This document shows positions 55,128-64,000 of a stretch of 64,000 nucleotides of DNA, one piece after another. The notes beneath the pieces are model-generated. The model searched no databases. It saw only the letters and a list, made by a program, of their open reading frames with translations, and was not told where the DNA came from. The number at the start of each line of letters is the position of its first letter. Position 1 is the first letter of the stretch. Where the stretch lies: NCBI RefSeq assembly GCF_001552275.1, contig NZ_BCQW01000001.1:62001-126000 (forward strand). The letters are read 5' to 3'. A program made the translations under genes and the position numbers. Source of the stretch: Amphibacillus sediminis NBRC 103570 (GTDB lineage Bacteria > Bacillota > Bacilli > Bacillales > Amphibacillaceae).

Positions 55128-55582
55128 ACTAACGCCTCCAATTTTCAGAACGCCGAATTAAGAGCACAAAAAAGCCGTGATGAACCATCTTAAGATTCAT
55201 CACGACCTCTTGTAAACGTTATTTATAAACTGTATTAACACGTGTGTTAGACAGCATATTTAACGGCATTATGATGATTAAGTTCATTGACTGCTGATAC
55301 TTGAAAATCACACAACAAATAACCCTAATCTATCAAGGGTTTTTCAAGCATCATTGTTATTCAATTTGTAGTTATTGAATAACTGTCAAGAACACTGCCA
55401 TCATCATGATTAGAATACCCCCACCCATTTAATATTACTATTATCTTAAAACAAGGGATGATAAAAATCAATCAATAATTGATAGCATGAATTGTAGAAT
55501 ATTGCAAGTTTACTCTCGGATTAGACCAACAACCTTTTAAGGTTTTTTTCCATGCGATAATCCAAATACCCAAAAAAATAAA
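55128..55582. other. 455-base intergenic region between methyltransferase and spoIVA
   Basis: No protein gene is seen. CGTGATGAA (55176-55184) pairs with TTCATCACG (55196-55204), with a six-T run next on the minus strand: a strong terminator only ~50 bases before the methyltransferase start. AACCCT/AGGGTT (55321-55340) followed by TTTTTC is a weaker plus-strand hairpin. Anything transcribed leftwards into the methyltransferase from upstream of 55204 would meet the terminator. Confidence 0.6.
55176..55204 (-). terminator. Terminator/attenuator upstream of methyltransferase gene
   Basis: Perfect 9-bp stem CGTGATGAA/TTCATCACG, then GGCTTTTTTG on the minus strand. spoIVA already has its own terminator 380 bases earlier, so this one terminates an unseen short transcript or attenuates the methyltransferase gene. 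Confidence 0.7.
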
Positions 55583-55605
55583 AACGACTTGGAATTCAAG
55601 TCGTT
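55583..55605 (-). terminator. Terminator of spoIVA
   Basis: AACGACTTG pairs with CAAGTCGTT around GAATT, then TTTTATTTTTTTGGG on the minus strand. It overlaps the spoIVA stop codon. Confidence 0.85.
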
Positions 55606-57082
55606 AAAGAATGATCGCAATTAACCCCCCTGACCCTTGGTTGACAATTTTCTCAAGTGTTTCTTTTAGCTTATATCGAGCATTTTCTGGCATTAATGAT
55701 AACTTTCCTTGAATACCTTCACGAACAATCGAACTTAAGGAACGCCCAAATATATCTGATTGCCAAATAGAAAGTGGGTCATCTTCAAAATCTTGCATTA
55801 GATATCGAACAAGCTCTTCACTTTGCTTCTCAGTACCAATAATTGGGGAGAATTCAGATTCGACATCAACCTTTATCATGTGAATAGATGGCGCGATCGC
55901 CTTTAATCGAACACCAAATCGTGTGCCTTGTCGAATGATTTCTGGTTCGTCTAAGGTCATATCATTAACTGTTGGTGCCGCCACCCCATATCCCGTTTGC
56001 TTAACCATATTCAGAGCGTCAGCAATTTGATCATACTCACGTTTGGCTTCAGCGAAATCCTGCATAAGCTCGAGTAAGTGATCCTTTCCTCTAATCTCCT
56101 CACCTACAATTTCTTTAAGTACTTGGTCATATAGATAGCTCGGTGCATCTAAATCAATTTCAGCAATGCCCTCACCCATCTCGATACCATTGATTTTAGC
56201 GTGTTCAATATGATCATATTCATCAAAATGACCTACTACTCGGTCAACATCACGTAATCGTTTGATATCTTTGACCGTTTCTTGAATGGCTTCATGATAG
56301 CTTAATCTGAGCCAGTGATCTTCATTTAAGACCATGACCCAGCTTGGAAGATTAACATTCACTTCGAGAACAGGAAACTCAAATAAGGCTTCTCTCAGTA
56401 CATTGTACACGTCATCTTCCTGCATACTTTCTACACTCATAGCTAAAACAGGGATATCATACTGCTCGTTTAAAGCTTGGCGTAAAAGCTCAGTGTCCTC
56501 GTGATAAGGCTTGGTTGAATTGATCACCATAATAAACGGTTTACCAACTTCTTTTAGCTCCTCCACAATCCGTGATTCCGCTTCAACAAAATCCTGACGA
56601 GGGATCTCACCAATCGAACCATCTGTTGTAATAACAACTCCAATTGTTGAATGTTCTTGAATCACCTTCCTAGTGCCTATTTCGGCTGCTTCGTGAAATG
56701 GAATAGGTTCCTCATACCATGGTGTGTGAATCATTCGCGGGCCGTTTTCATCCTCAAAACCTTGAGCACTATTAACGGTATAGCCTACACAATCCACCAG
56801 ACGAACATTAACACCTAATCCTTCGTCTACCTCAAGGTGAACGGCTTGATTTGGAACAAATTTAGGTTCTGTCGTCATGATTGTTTTTCCAGCAGCACTT
56901 TGTGGTAATTCGTCCTGTGCTCGTGCTCGATCACCTTCATCTCGCATATTGGGCAAAACAACTTTTTCCATAAATTTCTTTATGAAAGTTGATTTACCGG
57001 TACGCACTGCTCCAACAACACCTAAATAAATATCACCGTTCGTTCGTTTAGAAATATCTTTGAAAATATCTACTTTTTCCAC
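55604..57082 (-). CDS. spoIVA: Stage IV sporulation protein A
   Basis: 492-aa ATPase that polymerises on the forespore to form the coat basement layer. Near the N-terminus are DIFKDISKRTNGDIYLGVVG and Walker A (GAVRTGKSTF, ~25-34); VRLVDCVGYTVNSAQGFED (~104-122) is the Walker B/switch region. A middle domain and a C-terminal SpoVM-binding region follow, ending GSGGLIAIIL. The family is highly conserved and strictly tied to sporulation. Expected to be transcribed by sigma-E; a CATAGACT with TCATAATC 14 bases upstream (near 57145-57175, minus) is a loose match. Confidence 0.97.
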   Translation of the reverse strand: MEKVDIFKDISKRTNGDIYLGVVGAVRTGKSTFIKKFMEKVVLPNMRDEGDRARAQDELPQSAAGKTIMTTEPKFVPNQAVHLEVDEGLGVNVRLVDCVGYTVNSAQGFEDENGPRMIHTPWYEEPIPFHEAAEIGTRKVIQEHSTIGVVITTDGSIGEIPRQDFVEAESRIVEELKEVGKPFIMVINSTKPYHEDTELLRQALNEQYDIPVLAMSVESMQEDDVYNVLREALFEFPVLEVNVNLPSWVMVLNEDHWLRLSYHEAIQETVKDIKRLRDVDRVVGHFDEYDHIEHAKINGIEMGEGIAEIDLDAPSYLYDQVLKEIVGEEIRGKDHLLELMQDFAEAKREYDQIADALNMVKQTGYGVAAPTVNDMTLDEPEIIRQGTRFGVRLKAIAPSIHMIKVDVESEFSPIIGTEKQSEELVRYLMQDFEDDPLSIWQSDIFGRSLSSIVREGIQGKLSLMPENARYKLKETLEKIVNQGSGGLIAIIL

Positions 57083-57563
57083 ATAATCCCCTCCCGGACT
57101 CCTTCGACGTCGTTAAGTACGATGCTCTGACACTTAAAGTCTATGATGTTGTCCCAATAGATTATGACAGTTGATTCAAAGATATTTTCAGCTAAAGGAT
57201 AAGTTTTCTTAAAAATACTTAAAGCTAGGTGTAGATTTAGTACGTCCACTTGATTTTATTAATTATCTATATGTAAAACTAGTACTAAGTTAGCACATAA
57301 TTGTTTTATATTGAAACCAGTTCGTCCGTAATAGCAATGCTGGCTTTGACGAGGTTATCTGTAAACGAGATGTTGAATGCATGTTAAAATCATATGACAT
57401 TGCATTTACATAGAATCGTTACAAAAATAAAAAACCGAGCTAGAAGGGGCACTCTAACTCGGATTGACTAAAATTAATACCCAGGGCAACTTTAATGTGA
57501 ATGCTTGTGCATAATAGTTTATGCGTAGCAACATGAATTGTATAAGCGAATGCCTAAAATAAG
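57083..57563. other. 481-base intergenic region between spoIVA and spoVIF-like gene
   Basis: No gene is seen. It holds the spoIVA promoter region (57083-57200) and a terminator for the upstream minus-strand genes: CCGAG (57435-57439) with TAGA pairs with TCTA and CTCGG (57458-57462), then TTTTTTATTTTT on the minus strand. Confidence 0.6.
57435..57462 (-). terminator. Terminator after spoVIF-like gene
   Basis: CCGAGCTAGA and TCTAACTCGG form a near-perfect stem followed on the minus strand by TTTTTTATTTTT, ~100 bases past the 57564 stop. Confidence 0.8.
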
Positions 57564-57824
57564 TTACTTTTTAAATAGTTGTCCTAACGTATTAAGATCA
57601 TGGGGTAAATTATTTTTGGTAATGGAATTAACTAGCTTATCTTCCTTTTCCTTCGATATCGGTTTATTGGCTAGCTGACTAAGCTGCTTAACTAAGTCTC
57701 TAACAGTTGCCTCGTCTGTAAAATCAGCATTTTGTACAGATTGAGCTACCTTAAATACCTGTTCAGGTTTAATATTTGCTTTGTTCTGAATGTGATCAAA
57801 TATACCCTTCTGGAAATCGCTCAC
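57564..57824 (-). CDS. Stage VI sporulation protein F family
   Basis: 86-aa small protein matching the SpoVIF family: FDHIQNKANIKPEQVFKVAQ, then SVQNADFTDEATVRDLVKQL and SQLANKPISKEKEDKLVNSI, with the C-terminal NNLPHDLNTLGQLFKK. B. subtilis SpoVIF helps assemble spore coat proteins under GerE control. A paralogue between gpsA and spoIVA is common in Bacillaceae. It starts at ATG 57824 with AAGGAGGAG upstream, and sits near gpsA (65 bases away) and spoIVA. Confidence 0.85.
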   Translation of the reverse strand: MSDFQKGIFDHIQNKANIKPEQVFKVAQSVQNADFTDEATVRDLVKQLSQLANKPISKEKEDKLVNSITKNNLPHDLNTLGQLFKK

Positions 57825-57889
57825 CTATTCTCCTCCTTGCTTAGCATATTCATGATACTATATGCAAGAGAAGATAAAGCTGTTCATTG

Positions 57890-58930
57890 TTAGGCTTGAT
57901 AATACTGCTTTAACATAGAATGAATCTCATCAGTTTCCGTTCGTCTAACACGGGTCATTAATTGATCAACTACTTCGCGTGGGCTAGCCCCTTTGAATAA
58001 AACATGATAGATACCTGAAGTAATTGGCATTTCTATCCCTTTCTTCTTAGCTAGATGATAAGCCGCTTCTGCAGTGCGGACACCTTCCACGACCATCCCC
58101 ATTTCATCAAGGATTGTATCTAAGCTCTTCCCCTTTGCTAACATGTTTCCTGTCCGCCAATTTCGACTATGCTTGCTGGTTGAAGTTACAATAAGATCGC
58201 CCATACCAGTCAAGCCGACAAAGGTCAATGGATCTGCACCCATAGCTGTTCCTAAGCGAGCTATTTCCGCAAGACCTCTTGTCACAAGGGCTGCTTTCGC
58301 ATTATCACCATAACCTAACCCATCAGATATGCCTGCTCCTAAAGCAATAATATTTTTTAGCGATCCACCTAATTCAACACCGATAATATCTTTATTGGTA
58401 TATACACGAAATCGGTCATTAATGAATAAGTCCTGCGCATGGTGAGCGGCTTGTTCTGAGTTTGAAGAAGCGGTAACAGTTGTTGGCTGTTTAATACTTA
58501 CTTCTTCTGCATGACTTGGACCTGATAAAACAACAATATCCTCATATAAGTGCTCAGGAATTTCCTCTGCTATGAGTTCGGAAACACGTTTAAAGGTTTT
58601 AGGTTCAATTCCTTTCGTCCCATGGATAATGGTGACTTTATGCTTTAAAACATCACGGACTTGCTGACAAACGGACCGAATTGCCTTTGTAGGCAAAACA
58701 AAAACAATCGCCGATACTTCGGCTAATGCTTCCGAAAGAGAATGATATGCGGTTAATGTCTCTGGTAATGACACATCTGGTAAATAAGCAGAGTTTTGAT
58801 GAGTCTGATTCATATTTTTAGCATGTTCAGAGTCGTTTGTCCAAAGTCTGATATCATGACCATTCTCATGTAAAACCATTGCTAGCGCTGTTCCCCAGCT
58901 CCCTGCTCCTAATACGGCTACTTTTTCCAT
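57890..58930 (-). CDS. gpsA: NAD(P)-dependent glycerol-3-phosphate dehydrogenase
   Basis: 346 aa; makes sn-glycerol-3-phosphate from DHAP for phospholipids and teichoic acids. It starts MEKVAVLGAGSWGTALAMVL (Rossmann), with VLSGPSHAEEVSIKQPTTVT (~138-157) and GVELGGSLKNIIALGAGISD (~186-205, catalytic Lys). GLGYGDNAKAALVTRGLAEI is the signature. ATG 58930 is chosen for GGGAG nine bases upstream; the longer reading overlaps der. It is 13 bases after der. The PlsC enzyme at 62530 uses its product further down the pathway. Confidence 0.96.
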   Translation of the reverse strand: MEKVAVLGAGSWGTALAMVLHENGHDIRLWTNDSEHAKNMNQTHQNSAYLPDVSLPETLTAYHSLSEALAEVSAIVFVLPTKAIRSVCQQVRDVLKHKVTIIHGTKGIEPKTFKRVSELIAEEIPEHLYEDIVVLSGPSHAEEVSIKQPTTVTASSNSEQAAHHAQDLFINDRFRVYTNKDIIGVELGGSLKNIIALGAGISDGLGYGDNAKAALVTRGLAEIARLGTAMGADPLTFVGLTGMGDLIVTSTSKHSRNWRTGNMLAKGKSLDTILDEMGMVVEGVRTAEAAYHLAKKKGIEMPITSGIYHVLFKGASPREVVDQLMTRVRRTETDEIHSMLKQYYQA

Positions 58931-58943
58931 CCTAAGACACTCC

Positions 58944-60254
58944 CTAGCTACGTTTTCTTGCATATATTTTTATTGGTGTACCTTCGAAGCCAAAAGCCTC
59001 ACGAATCCGATTTTCTAAAAACCGTTCATATGAAAAATGCAACAATTCAGGCTCATTAACAAAGACGACAAAGGTAGGAGGCTTTACAGCAACTTGTGTT
59101 ACATATAAAATCTTGAGTCGCTTTCCATTCATAGTTGGCGTGGGATTCATGGCTACCGCATCCATTACCACATCGTTCAATACGTTGGTCTCAACACGTT
59201 TAACATGATTTTCACTTGCCAATCGCACTTGAGGTAAAAGCGTATGTGTCCGCTTTTTGGTCAGTGCGGATAAAAAGACAATTGGCGCATAGTCTAAAAA
59301 TGGGAAATGGACTCTGAGCTTTTGTTCAAAATCTTTCATAGCTTTTTGATCGGACTCTACTGTATCCCATTTGTTAACGACAATAACAACGGCCTTTCCT
59401 GCTTGGTGAGCATAGCCGGCAATCTTCTTATCTTGTTCGATAATCCCAGTTTCAGCATCAATTAAGGACAGGACAACGTCTGACCGTTCAATTGCTTTCA
59501 AAGCACGCATAATACTGTATCGTTCAGTTGACTCATATATTTTTCCACGTTTTCTCATTCCTGCGGTATCGATGATCACATAATCTTGACCTTCCTTAGT
59601 AAATGGGGTATCGATCGCATCACGAGTTGTACCAGCTATATCACTGACAATCACTCTTTCCTGCTGTAATAACGCATTAACTAGAGAAGACTTCCCAACA
59701 TTCGGGCGTCCAATTAAGCTAAAATAAATAGTATCTTGGTCAACTTGCTCAACTTCTAATGTTGGGAAATATTCAATCACTTTATCAAGCATATCTCCAA
59801 GTCCCAAACCGTGTGTTCCTGAGATTGGAAATGGTTCTCCGAATCCTAAGCTATAAAATTCATAAATATCTTCACGCATTTCAGGGTTGTCCACTTTGTT
59901 AACCGCTAATACAACTGGTTTATTTGATTTATAGAGGATTTTAGCAACCTCCTCATCTGCTGATGTAATCCCTTCACGACCATTAACGATAAAAATAATA
60001 ACATCAGCTTCATTAATTGCCATATCAGCTTGTTCACGCATTTGAACTAATAAAGGTTCATCCCCTAACTCTATTCCACCAGTATCAATTAGATTAAATT
60101 TCGTGGTTAACCATTCAGCTTCAGCATAAATGCGATCACGTGTTACACCAGGGACATCCTCGACAATCGAAATCCTTTCACCTACTAAACGATTAAAGAT
60201 CGTTGATTTTCCAACATTCGGCCTTCCGACAATTGCTACAATAGATTTTCGCAT
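58944..60254 (-). CDS. der: Ribosome-assembly GTPase Der (EngA)
   Basis: 436-aa protein with two tandem GTPase domains: G1 motifs [16 protein letters not shown] (~9-24) and [16 protein letters not shown] (~182-197), G3 DTGG (~58) and DTAG (~228), G4 NKVD (~118) and NKWD (~293). The C-terminal KH-like domain (~355-436) ends [12 protein letters not shown]. Needed for 50S ribosome biogenesis. der-gpsA order is conserved. Start ATG 60254 follows GAAAGGATGAACC. Confidence 0.97.
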   Translation of the reverse strand: MRKSIVAIVGRPNVGKSTIFNRLVGERISIVEDVPGVTRDRIYAEAEWLTTKFNLIDTGGIELGDEPLLVQMREQADMAINEADVIIFIVNGREGITSADEEVAKILYKSNKPVVLAVNKVDNPEMREDIYEFYSLGFGEPFPISGTHGLGLGDMLDKVIEYFPTLEVEQVDQDTIYFSLIGRPNVGKSSLVNALLQQERVIVSDIAGTTRDAIDTPFTKEGQDYVIIDTAGMRKRGKIYESTERYSIMRALKAIERSDVVLSLIDAETGIIEQDKKIAGYAHQAGKAVVIVVNKWDTVESDQKAMKDFEQKLRVHFPFLDYAPIVFLSALTKKRTHTLLPQVRLASENHVKRVETNVLNDVVMDAVAMNPTPTMNGKRLKILYVTQVAVKPPTFVVFVNEPELLHFSYERFLENRIREAFGFEGTPIKIYARKRS

Positions 60255-60400
60255 GAAAGGTTCATCCTTTCTTTATCTTAATCATTAACTTAATCACTCA
60301 CTAACTTATATAGTTTAGCAAAAGATAGTTATTTAAACAATCTTTTCCCAAAGATAAAGTATAGAAGCAGCTCATGACTGTTCATCTTTAAATAGATGAC

Positions 60401-60940
60401 TCACCTATTAGCGGCTAGCTTATCATAAACAAGTAACCATACTAAACTAATATAAAAGCAAATAAAAAAAATAGGGCTCCCTAATATCAAAAACCAATCC
60501 AGTAAACGAACATTCATACTATAAAAAAGCTCGCCAATAAAAAACGCAGCTGAGAATAATACTAGTTTTTCATTTAATTGTTTGGTATAAAAAGAGACCA
60601 TCATGATCAGCAGAATACTTGTGATGGCATACTCATTAAAAAAGAGCCATATTGGACTAGTAATTAATAAATAACGAGTACCGACAAAACTTAAAATTAA
60701 ACCACACAATATAAAAAGCTGTGTTACTCGAAGTCGTTTTTTAAGCAAGATAAATAAAATCAAGATCAAACAATAGAAAAATGGTAACGATACATCTAAG
60801 TTCCCTAAAGACATGTAATGATTAATTAAAATGATATTTAATAAAAGTAACACGATGATCGCTGCCCTAATCCTACTTGATTTTGGTTTGAAAAAGGTGA
60901 AATAAGAAATGGCTAACCAACTGATCCAATAGAAGAACAT
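60401..60940 (-). CDS. yphA: YphA-like integral membrane protein
   Basis: 179 aa with about six to seven hydrophobic helices (FFYWISWLAISYFTFF, IRAAIIVLLLLNIILINHY, LPFFYCLILILFILL, LFILCGLILSFVGTRYLLI, AITSILLIMMVSFY and so on). It occupies the yphA slot between the S1-protein gene and der in bacilli and has similar size and topology; sequence conservation of the family is low, and the function is unknown. ATG 60940 follows GGGGGTG at seven bases. yphB (seaA) and fni, neighbours in B. subtilis, are not present. Confidence 0.7.
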   Translation of the reverse strand: MFFYWISWLAISYFTFFKPKSSRIRAAIIVLLLLNIILINHYMSLGNLDVSLPFFYCLILILFILLKKRLRVTQLFILCGLILSFVGTRYLLITSPIWLFFNEYAITSILLIMMVSFYTKQLNEKLVLFSAAFFIGELFYSMNVRLLDWFLILGSPIFFICFYISLVWLLVYDKLAANR

Positions 60941-60955
60941 ACGGTTCACCCCCAT

Positions 60956-61290
60956 ACCATTATTATGGCTTGAAAGAGGTGAGACTAAACGCTAATTATG
61001 ATAAGCTTTTAGTTTTGCAGAGAATCCATCTCGTTAGGTACAGATAAGATTCAAGGGAAATTGGGGATATATATCATATTTATACGAAATAAGCTATTTA
61101 TAGCAAGTAAACGATTAAACATGTTACCTATGTAAAGAGACTCTGTTTAAATGATAGGTATTAGAAACGATCAGCTTTGCTACATGCTTTGATCTGGTTG
61201 CACTTATTATTAATAACAATGAAAAGCAAGTAGAGAATATATTTTCCCTACTTGCTCCATAGATCAATAAAAAATATTCGATCAGGCTAT
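60956..61290. other. 335-base intergenic region, no gene
   Basis: Nothing coding was found on either strand. It contains the terminator of the upstream S1-protein gene (61225-61256). In B. subtilis the type 2 isopentenyl diphosphate isomerase gene (fni) lies in this interval; here it is not present. Confidence 0.6.
61225..61256 (-). terminator. Terminator of S1-protein gene
   Basis: AGCAAGTAG (61225-61233) pairs with CTACTTGCT (61248-61256); TTTTC follows on the minus strand. It is ~35 bases past the stop. Confidence 0.78.
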
Positions 61291-62433
61291 CTATTTCTTG
61301 AATTGATCAAGTTGGTCGCCAATCATATCACTTAAAGAGAAACCAGCATCATCATCTTCTTTTTTATACGATTTTAATTCTTGTTGATTCTGCTCTTCTT
61401 CAACTTCTTTGATACTCAATGAAATTCGTTTTTCAGCCTGATTAACATCTAATACTTTAGCTTTAACAGTCTGTCCAACTTCCAGTACTTCCTGTGGTGT
61501 ACCAATGTGTTCTGTTGAAATTTGAGATATATGAACCAAACCCTCTACTTGAGGTAATACTTCCACAAATGCACCGAAATGGACAAGGCGCTTAACTGTA
61601 CCTTCCACAACACTACCAGTTGAAATTTGATCTTCAACAGCTTCCCATGGTCCAGGTAGAGTTGCTTTAACGGATAAGGAAATACGCTCTGTTTCTGGAT
61701 TAACCGATAGAACCTTAACTTTAATTGTCTCGCCCTCACTTACTACATCACTTGCCTGTTCTACATGGTCATGTGAGAGTTGGGAAATATGGACCAAACC
61801 ATCAATTCCACCTAAATCAACAAATACACCAAAATCAGTTAATCTTGCGACTTTTCCTTCAATTTCTTGACCTTCTTGTAAATTTTCCAGAAGCCCTTGC
61901 TTCTTAACCGCTTCTTCTTCTTCAACTACTGCTCTATGCGATAGGATAACACGGTTTTTAGAACGGTCTAACTCAACGACTTTTAAGGTTAATAAACGAT
62001 CCTGATAATCAGAAAAATCATCAACAAAATAGGTCTCAACTAGTGAAGCAGGGATAAAGCCACGTAACCCCACATCCACGACTAAACCACCTTTAACGAT
62101 TTCTTTAACAGGGGCTTCAAATACTTCACCAGAAGCAAGTTTTTCTTCTAAGTCTAACCAAGCCTGTTCAGTGTCTACAGCTTGCTTAGATAAAATAATT
62201 TCATCATCAGATATTTTCTTTATTTTTAAAGTTAACTCATCATTAATAGAAACAACTTCTCCAGCCGAGTCAATGTGTAGACTAGATAACTCACTAATTG
62301 GAACAATCCCGTCGGTCTTCCATCCAATATCAACGAGTACTTGTTTATCTTCTACTTTTACGACTTTCCCAGTTACGATTTCGCCAATCGCCAATTCTTT
62401 AAAATCTGATACTTCTTTATTCATTTCATCCAT
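61291..62433 (-). CDS. ypfD: S1 RNA-binding domain protein (RpsA homologue, YpfD)
   Basis: 380-aa protein with four S1 domains, at about residues 15-85, 103-168, 185-255 and 270-340 (GEIVTGKVVKVEDKQVLVDI, GLVVDVGLRGFIPASL, GKVARLTDFGVFVDLGGIDG, GTVKRLVHFGAFVEVLPQVE). Each S1 unit has the typical VHISQ-type ending. B. subtilis YpfD is the same size; it binds RNA but is not an essential ribosomal protein there. An acidic C-terminal tail follows. ATG 62433 has GGAGG upstream; the longer reading to 62496 covers that site. It is downstream of cmk-plsC. Confidence 0.94.
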   Translation of the reverse strand: MDEMNKEVSDFKELAIGEIVTGKVVKVEDKQVLVDIGWKTDGIVPISELSSLHIDSAGEVVSINDELTLKIKKISDDEIILSKQAVDTEQAWLDLEEKLASGEVFEAPVKEIVKGGLVVDVGLRGFIPASLVETYFVDDFSDYQDRLLTLKVVELDRSKNRVILSHRAVVEEEEAVKKQGLLENLQEGQEIEGKVARLTDFGVFVDLGGIDGLVHISQLSHDHVEQASDVVSEGETIKVKVLSVNPETERISLSVKATLPGPWEAVEDQISTGSVVEGTVKRLVHFGAFVEVLPQVEGLVHISQISTEHIGTPQEVLEVGQTVKAKVLDVNQAEKRISLSIKEVEEEQNQQELKSYKKEDDDAGFSLSDMIGDQLDQFKK

Positions 62434-62529
62434 CAAATAAGAGCCTCCTTCAATTTGCGACAAGAAATAAACTATTCCTTTTCTAAGTTCTAACATTTCA
62501 GAACATTTGTCAAGTCTTAAGGTTTAATT

Positions 62530-63111
62530 TTAACTATTATTTTCTAACAACACTTTAATCGCTTCCATAATGGTTTCAGTAGCATCCTTTGCCGAAGCCT
62601 TTGTGTTACGAAGCTCTGTCATATTAACTGGTGAACCATAGATGATTTTAAGTTTTTTTCCTATTTTATAAGGCCCGATAATAGCACAAGGCACAACGAC
62701 AGCATCAGATCTTAAAGCAAAAAAACCAATGCCTGTTAGACCTTTTCCAAGTTTCCCTGACTTACTTCGTGTCCCTTCAGGAAATAATCCCAATACCTTA
62801 TTATCTTTTAGTAATTGAAGAGCTTGGCGTAGAGCTGCTCGATCACTCATTCCTCGTTTAATTGGGAAAGCATTGAGACTTCTAAGTAACTTACTTAACC
62901 ACTTTTTCTCAAACAATTCTTCTTTTGCTAAAAAATGCAGATCACGTGGCGATGATCCTCCTACGACTGGTGGATCTAAATTTGAAATATGATTAGAACA
63001 AATGATGACAGGGCCATTTTTCGGAATGTTTTCCTTGCCAATGACCTCCATCCGATAAAGGGGCTTTAGCGTATACCAGACAATATTTTTAGCAACATGG
63101 TAAAAACCCAA
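62530..63111 (-). CDS. plsC: 1-acylglycerol-3-phosphate acyltransferase
   Basis: 193 aa; transfers a second acyl chain to lysophosphatidate to make phosphatidate. The HxxxxD catalytic motif is CSNHISNLDPPVVG (~35-48), and the acceptor-binding FPEGTRSKSGKLGKG motif is at ~108-122. The N-terminal ~25 residues are membrane-associating (HVAKNIVWYTLKPLYRMEVI). It starts one base after cmk (63112), so the two are coupled; the cmk-plsC-ypfD order is conserved in bacilli. Confidence 0.95.
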   Translation of the reverse strand: MGFYHVAKNIVWYTLKPLYRMEVIGKENIPKNGPVIICSNHISNLDPPVVGGSSPRDLHFLAKEELFEKKWLSKLLRSLNAFPIKRGMSDRAALRQALQLLKDNKVLGLFPEGTRSKSGKLGKGLTGIGFFALRSDAVVVPCAIIGPYKIGKKLKIIYGSPVNMTELRNTKASAKDATETIMEAIKVLLENNS

Positions 63112-63792
63112 TTAGACCCCTCCTTTTTGCTCAATTATACTAAGAATCTTAGCTGTAACTTGATCGATATCTAAGGAGGTTGTATCCACCTCAATTGCAT
63201 CCTCTGCTTTAACCAATGGCGACACATCACGCTCAGAGTCTAGTTTGTCACGTTCGGCAATTTCGTGCTCAAGCTGGATTAGGCTTGTTTTAAAGCCCTT
63301 CTTCATATTTTCTTTGTAGCGACGTTCAGCACGCTCAGCCACAGAGGCAACTAAAAAAATCTTTATTTCTGCATCTGGTATGACATGGGAGCCGATATCA
63401 CGGCCATCCATGACTACTGCTCTTTTTTCAGCTAATGCTCGTTGTCGTCGTACCATTTCTTCCCTTACTAGTCGATGTCTTGCCACTTGTGAAACGCTAT
63501 TTGTAACGGATTGACTTCTAATTGGATCGGTTACATCCTTTCCATCTACTAACACTCTTTGCCCTTTTTCCCCTTGTACTAATTCAATTGTCGTTTTAAT
63601 CAATAATGAGTATAGCGACTGTTCGTCATTTAAGTCTATGTTTCTATTAATGGCTTGATATGTGAGAGCCCGGTACATCGCTCCCGTATCTATATAAACA
63701 TAACCTAGCTTTTGGGCTATTTTTTTTGCTACCGTGCTTTTCCCTGCTGCCGCTGGTCCATCAATAGCAATTGCTAACTTTGTTGTTTCCAT
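63112..63792 (-). CDS. cmk: Cytidylate kinase
   Basis: 226 aa; phosphorylates CMP and dCMP. P-loop [19 protein letters not shown] (~9-27), [12 protein letters not shown] (~36), [20 protein letters not shown] (~86-105, CMP binding), [19 protein letters not shown] (~119-137) and the LID region [11 protein letters not shown]. Start ATG 63792. First gene visible of cmk-plsC-ypfD. Ribosome site AAGGGCGAAGT is weak. Confidence 0.97.
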   Translation of the reverse strand: METTKLAIAIDGPAAAGKSTVAKKIAQKLGYVYIDTGAMYRALTYQAINRNIDLNDEQSLYSLLIKTTIELVQGEKGQRVLVDGKDVTDPIRSQSVTNSVSQVARHRLVREEMVRRQRALAEKRAVVMDGRDIGSHVIPDAEIKIFLVASVAERAERRYKENMKKGFKTSLIQLEHEIAERDKLDSERDVSPLVKAEDAIEVDTTSLDIDQVTAKILSIIEQKGGV

Positions 63793-63859
63793 TTACTTCG
63801 CCCTTTCATTACTTCATAACCATAATCAAATACGCCTTAGTAGCATATTTGCGCCCCCA

Positions 63860-64000
63860 GCTTTTATCGTGCTTTAACTCGGTCAATGCCCTCTAAACTC
63901 TATCGCATTCGCTGGAGGCTTTAACTTTATTCAACAGTTTGTAACCTCCACTAAATGGAATTCATTATAGCACGGGAGACTTCAGCTGAAATGAAGTTAA
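63860..64000 (-). repeat. Second dispersed repeat family, degenerate copy (runs to window end)
   Basis: On the minus strand, CAGCTGAAGTCTCCCGTGCT, TTGAATAAAGTTAAAGCCTC and CAGCG match the copy at 24981-25095 (CAGCAGAAGTaTCCC, CTGAATAAAGTTAAAGACTC, CGGCG). On the plus strand, ATATTTGCGCCCCCAGCTTT (63846-63865) resembles the sequence just left of repeat copy C (TATTTGCGCCCAGATTTTAT at 41034). The gap 63793-63859 holds nothing else clear. Confidence 0.45.

Overview
The window is a 64-kb chromosomal stretch of a low-GC, endospore-forming Bacillota. Gene content and order follow the Bacillus subtilis cmk-to-ypwA segment closely (cmk, plsC, ypfD, yphA, der, gpsA, spoIVA, hbs, hepS, hepT, cheR, aro genes, hisC, tyrA, aroE, ypiA, ypiB, ypjA, mazG, dapB, mgsA, bshA, cca, birA, panBCD, dinG, ypmA/B, aspB, asnS, dnaD, nth, ypoC, ponA, recU, yppE, cotD, ypsA, gpsB, rnpB, ypsC, ypwA). 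SpoIVA, SpoVIF and CotD indicate sporulation. Several genes usual for aerobic bacilli are missing from their expected slots: menG between hepS and hepT, qcrABC beside ypjA, trpEDCFBA between aroH and hisC, and mtrA/mtrB next to hbs. The combination of sporulation with loss of quinone methylation and the bc complex suggests an Amphibacillus-like, quinone-less facultative anaerobe. That is an inference from gene content, not a proven identity.

Layout. 0-3.4 kb: sbcC (partial)-sbcD, then thyA-dfrA-yozE, all on the minus strand. 3.5-6.5 kb: a signal-peptide-less NlpC/P60 protein, an HD hydrolase, a cold-shock gene with a promoter plus terminator-like leader, and an RNase HI-like gene. 6.6-10.3 kb: an ABC exporter operon (ATPase plus two FtsX/MacB-type permeases) in which every gene carries a single-base frameshift. 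10.5-12.1 kb: a HAD phosphatase divergent from a Crp/Fnr regulator. 12.1-13.4 kb: a decayed Tn3-family transposon (resolvase tail plus tnpA) ending at a copy of a dispersed structured repeat. 13.6-18.7 kb: M32 carboxypeptidase, RlmL-type methyltransferase, RNase P RNA, gpsB, ypsA, cotD. 18.7-25 kb: yppE, a small interrupted gene, recU-ponA, ypoC-nth-dnaD. 25-37 kb: asnS, aspB, ypmB, ypmA, an MBL-like protein, dinG, a structured intergenic element, panDCB, birA, cca. 37-43 kb: bshA, mgsA, dapB, mazG, a shortened ypjB, ypjA, ypiB, ypiA. 43-49.6 kb: a compact shikimate/Tyr/Phe operon aroC-aroB-aroH-hisC-tyrA-aroA. 49.8-52.5 kb: cheR, hepT, hepS. 53-57 kb: hbs, an AT-rich stretch, a second THUMP methyltransferase, spoIVA. 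57.5-63.8 kb: spoVIF, gpsA, der, yphA, ypfD, plsC, cmk.

The most unusual feature is a dispersed element of about 225 bp with four near-full copies (13.2, 18.0, 41.1 and 52.7 kb) and one remnant (16.3 kb). It folds on paper into a multi-helix RNA, is joined directly to the dead Tn3 transposase, and occupies two of the positions where housekeeping genes are missing. A second, more degraded repeat family is at 25.0, 39.7 and 63.9 kb. Other items worth attention are the three-fold frameshifted ABC operon (one frameshift in a 10-base homopolymer), the leader of the cold-shock gene, and the inverted-repeat element between dinG and panD.
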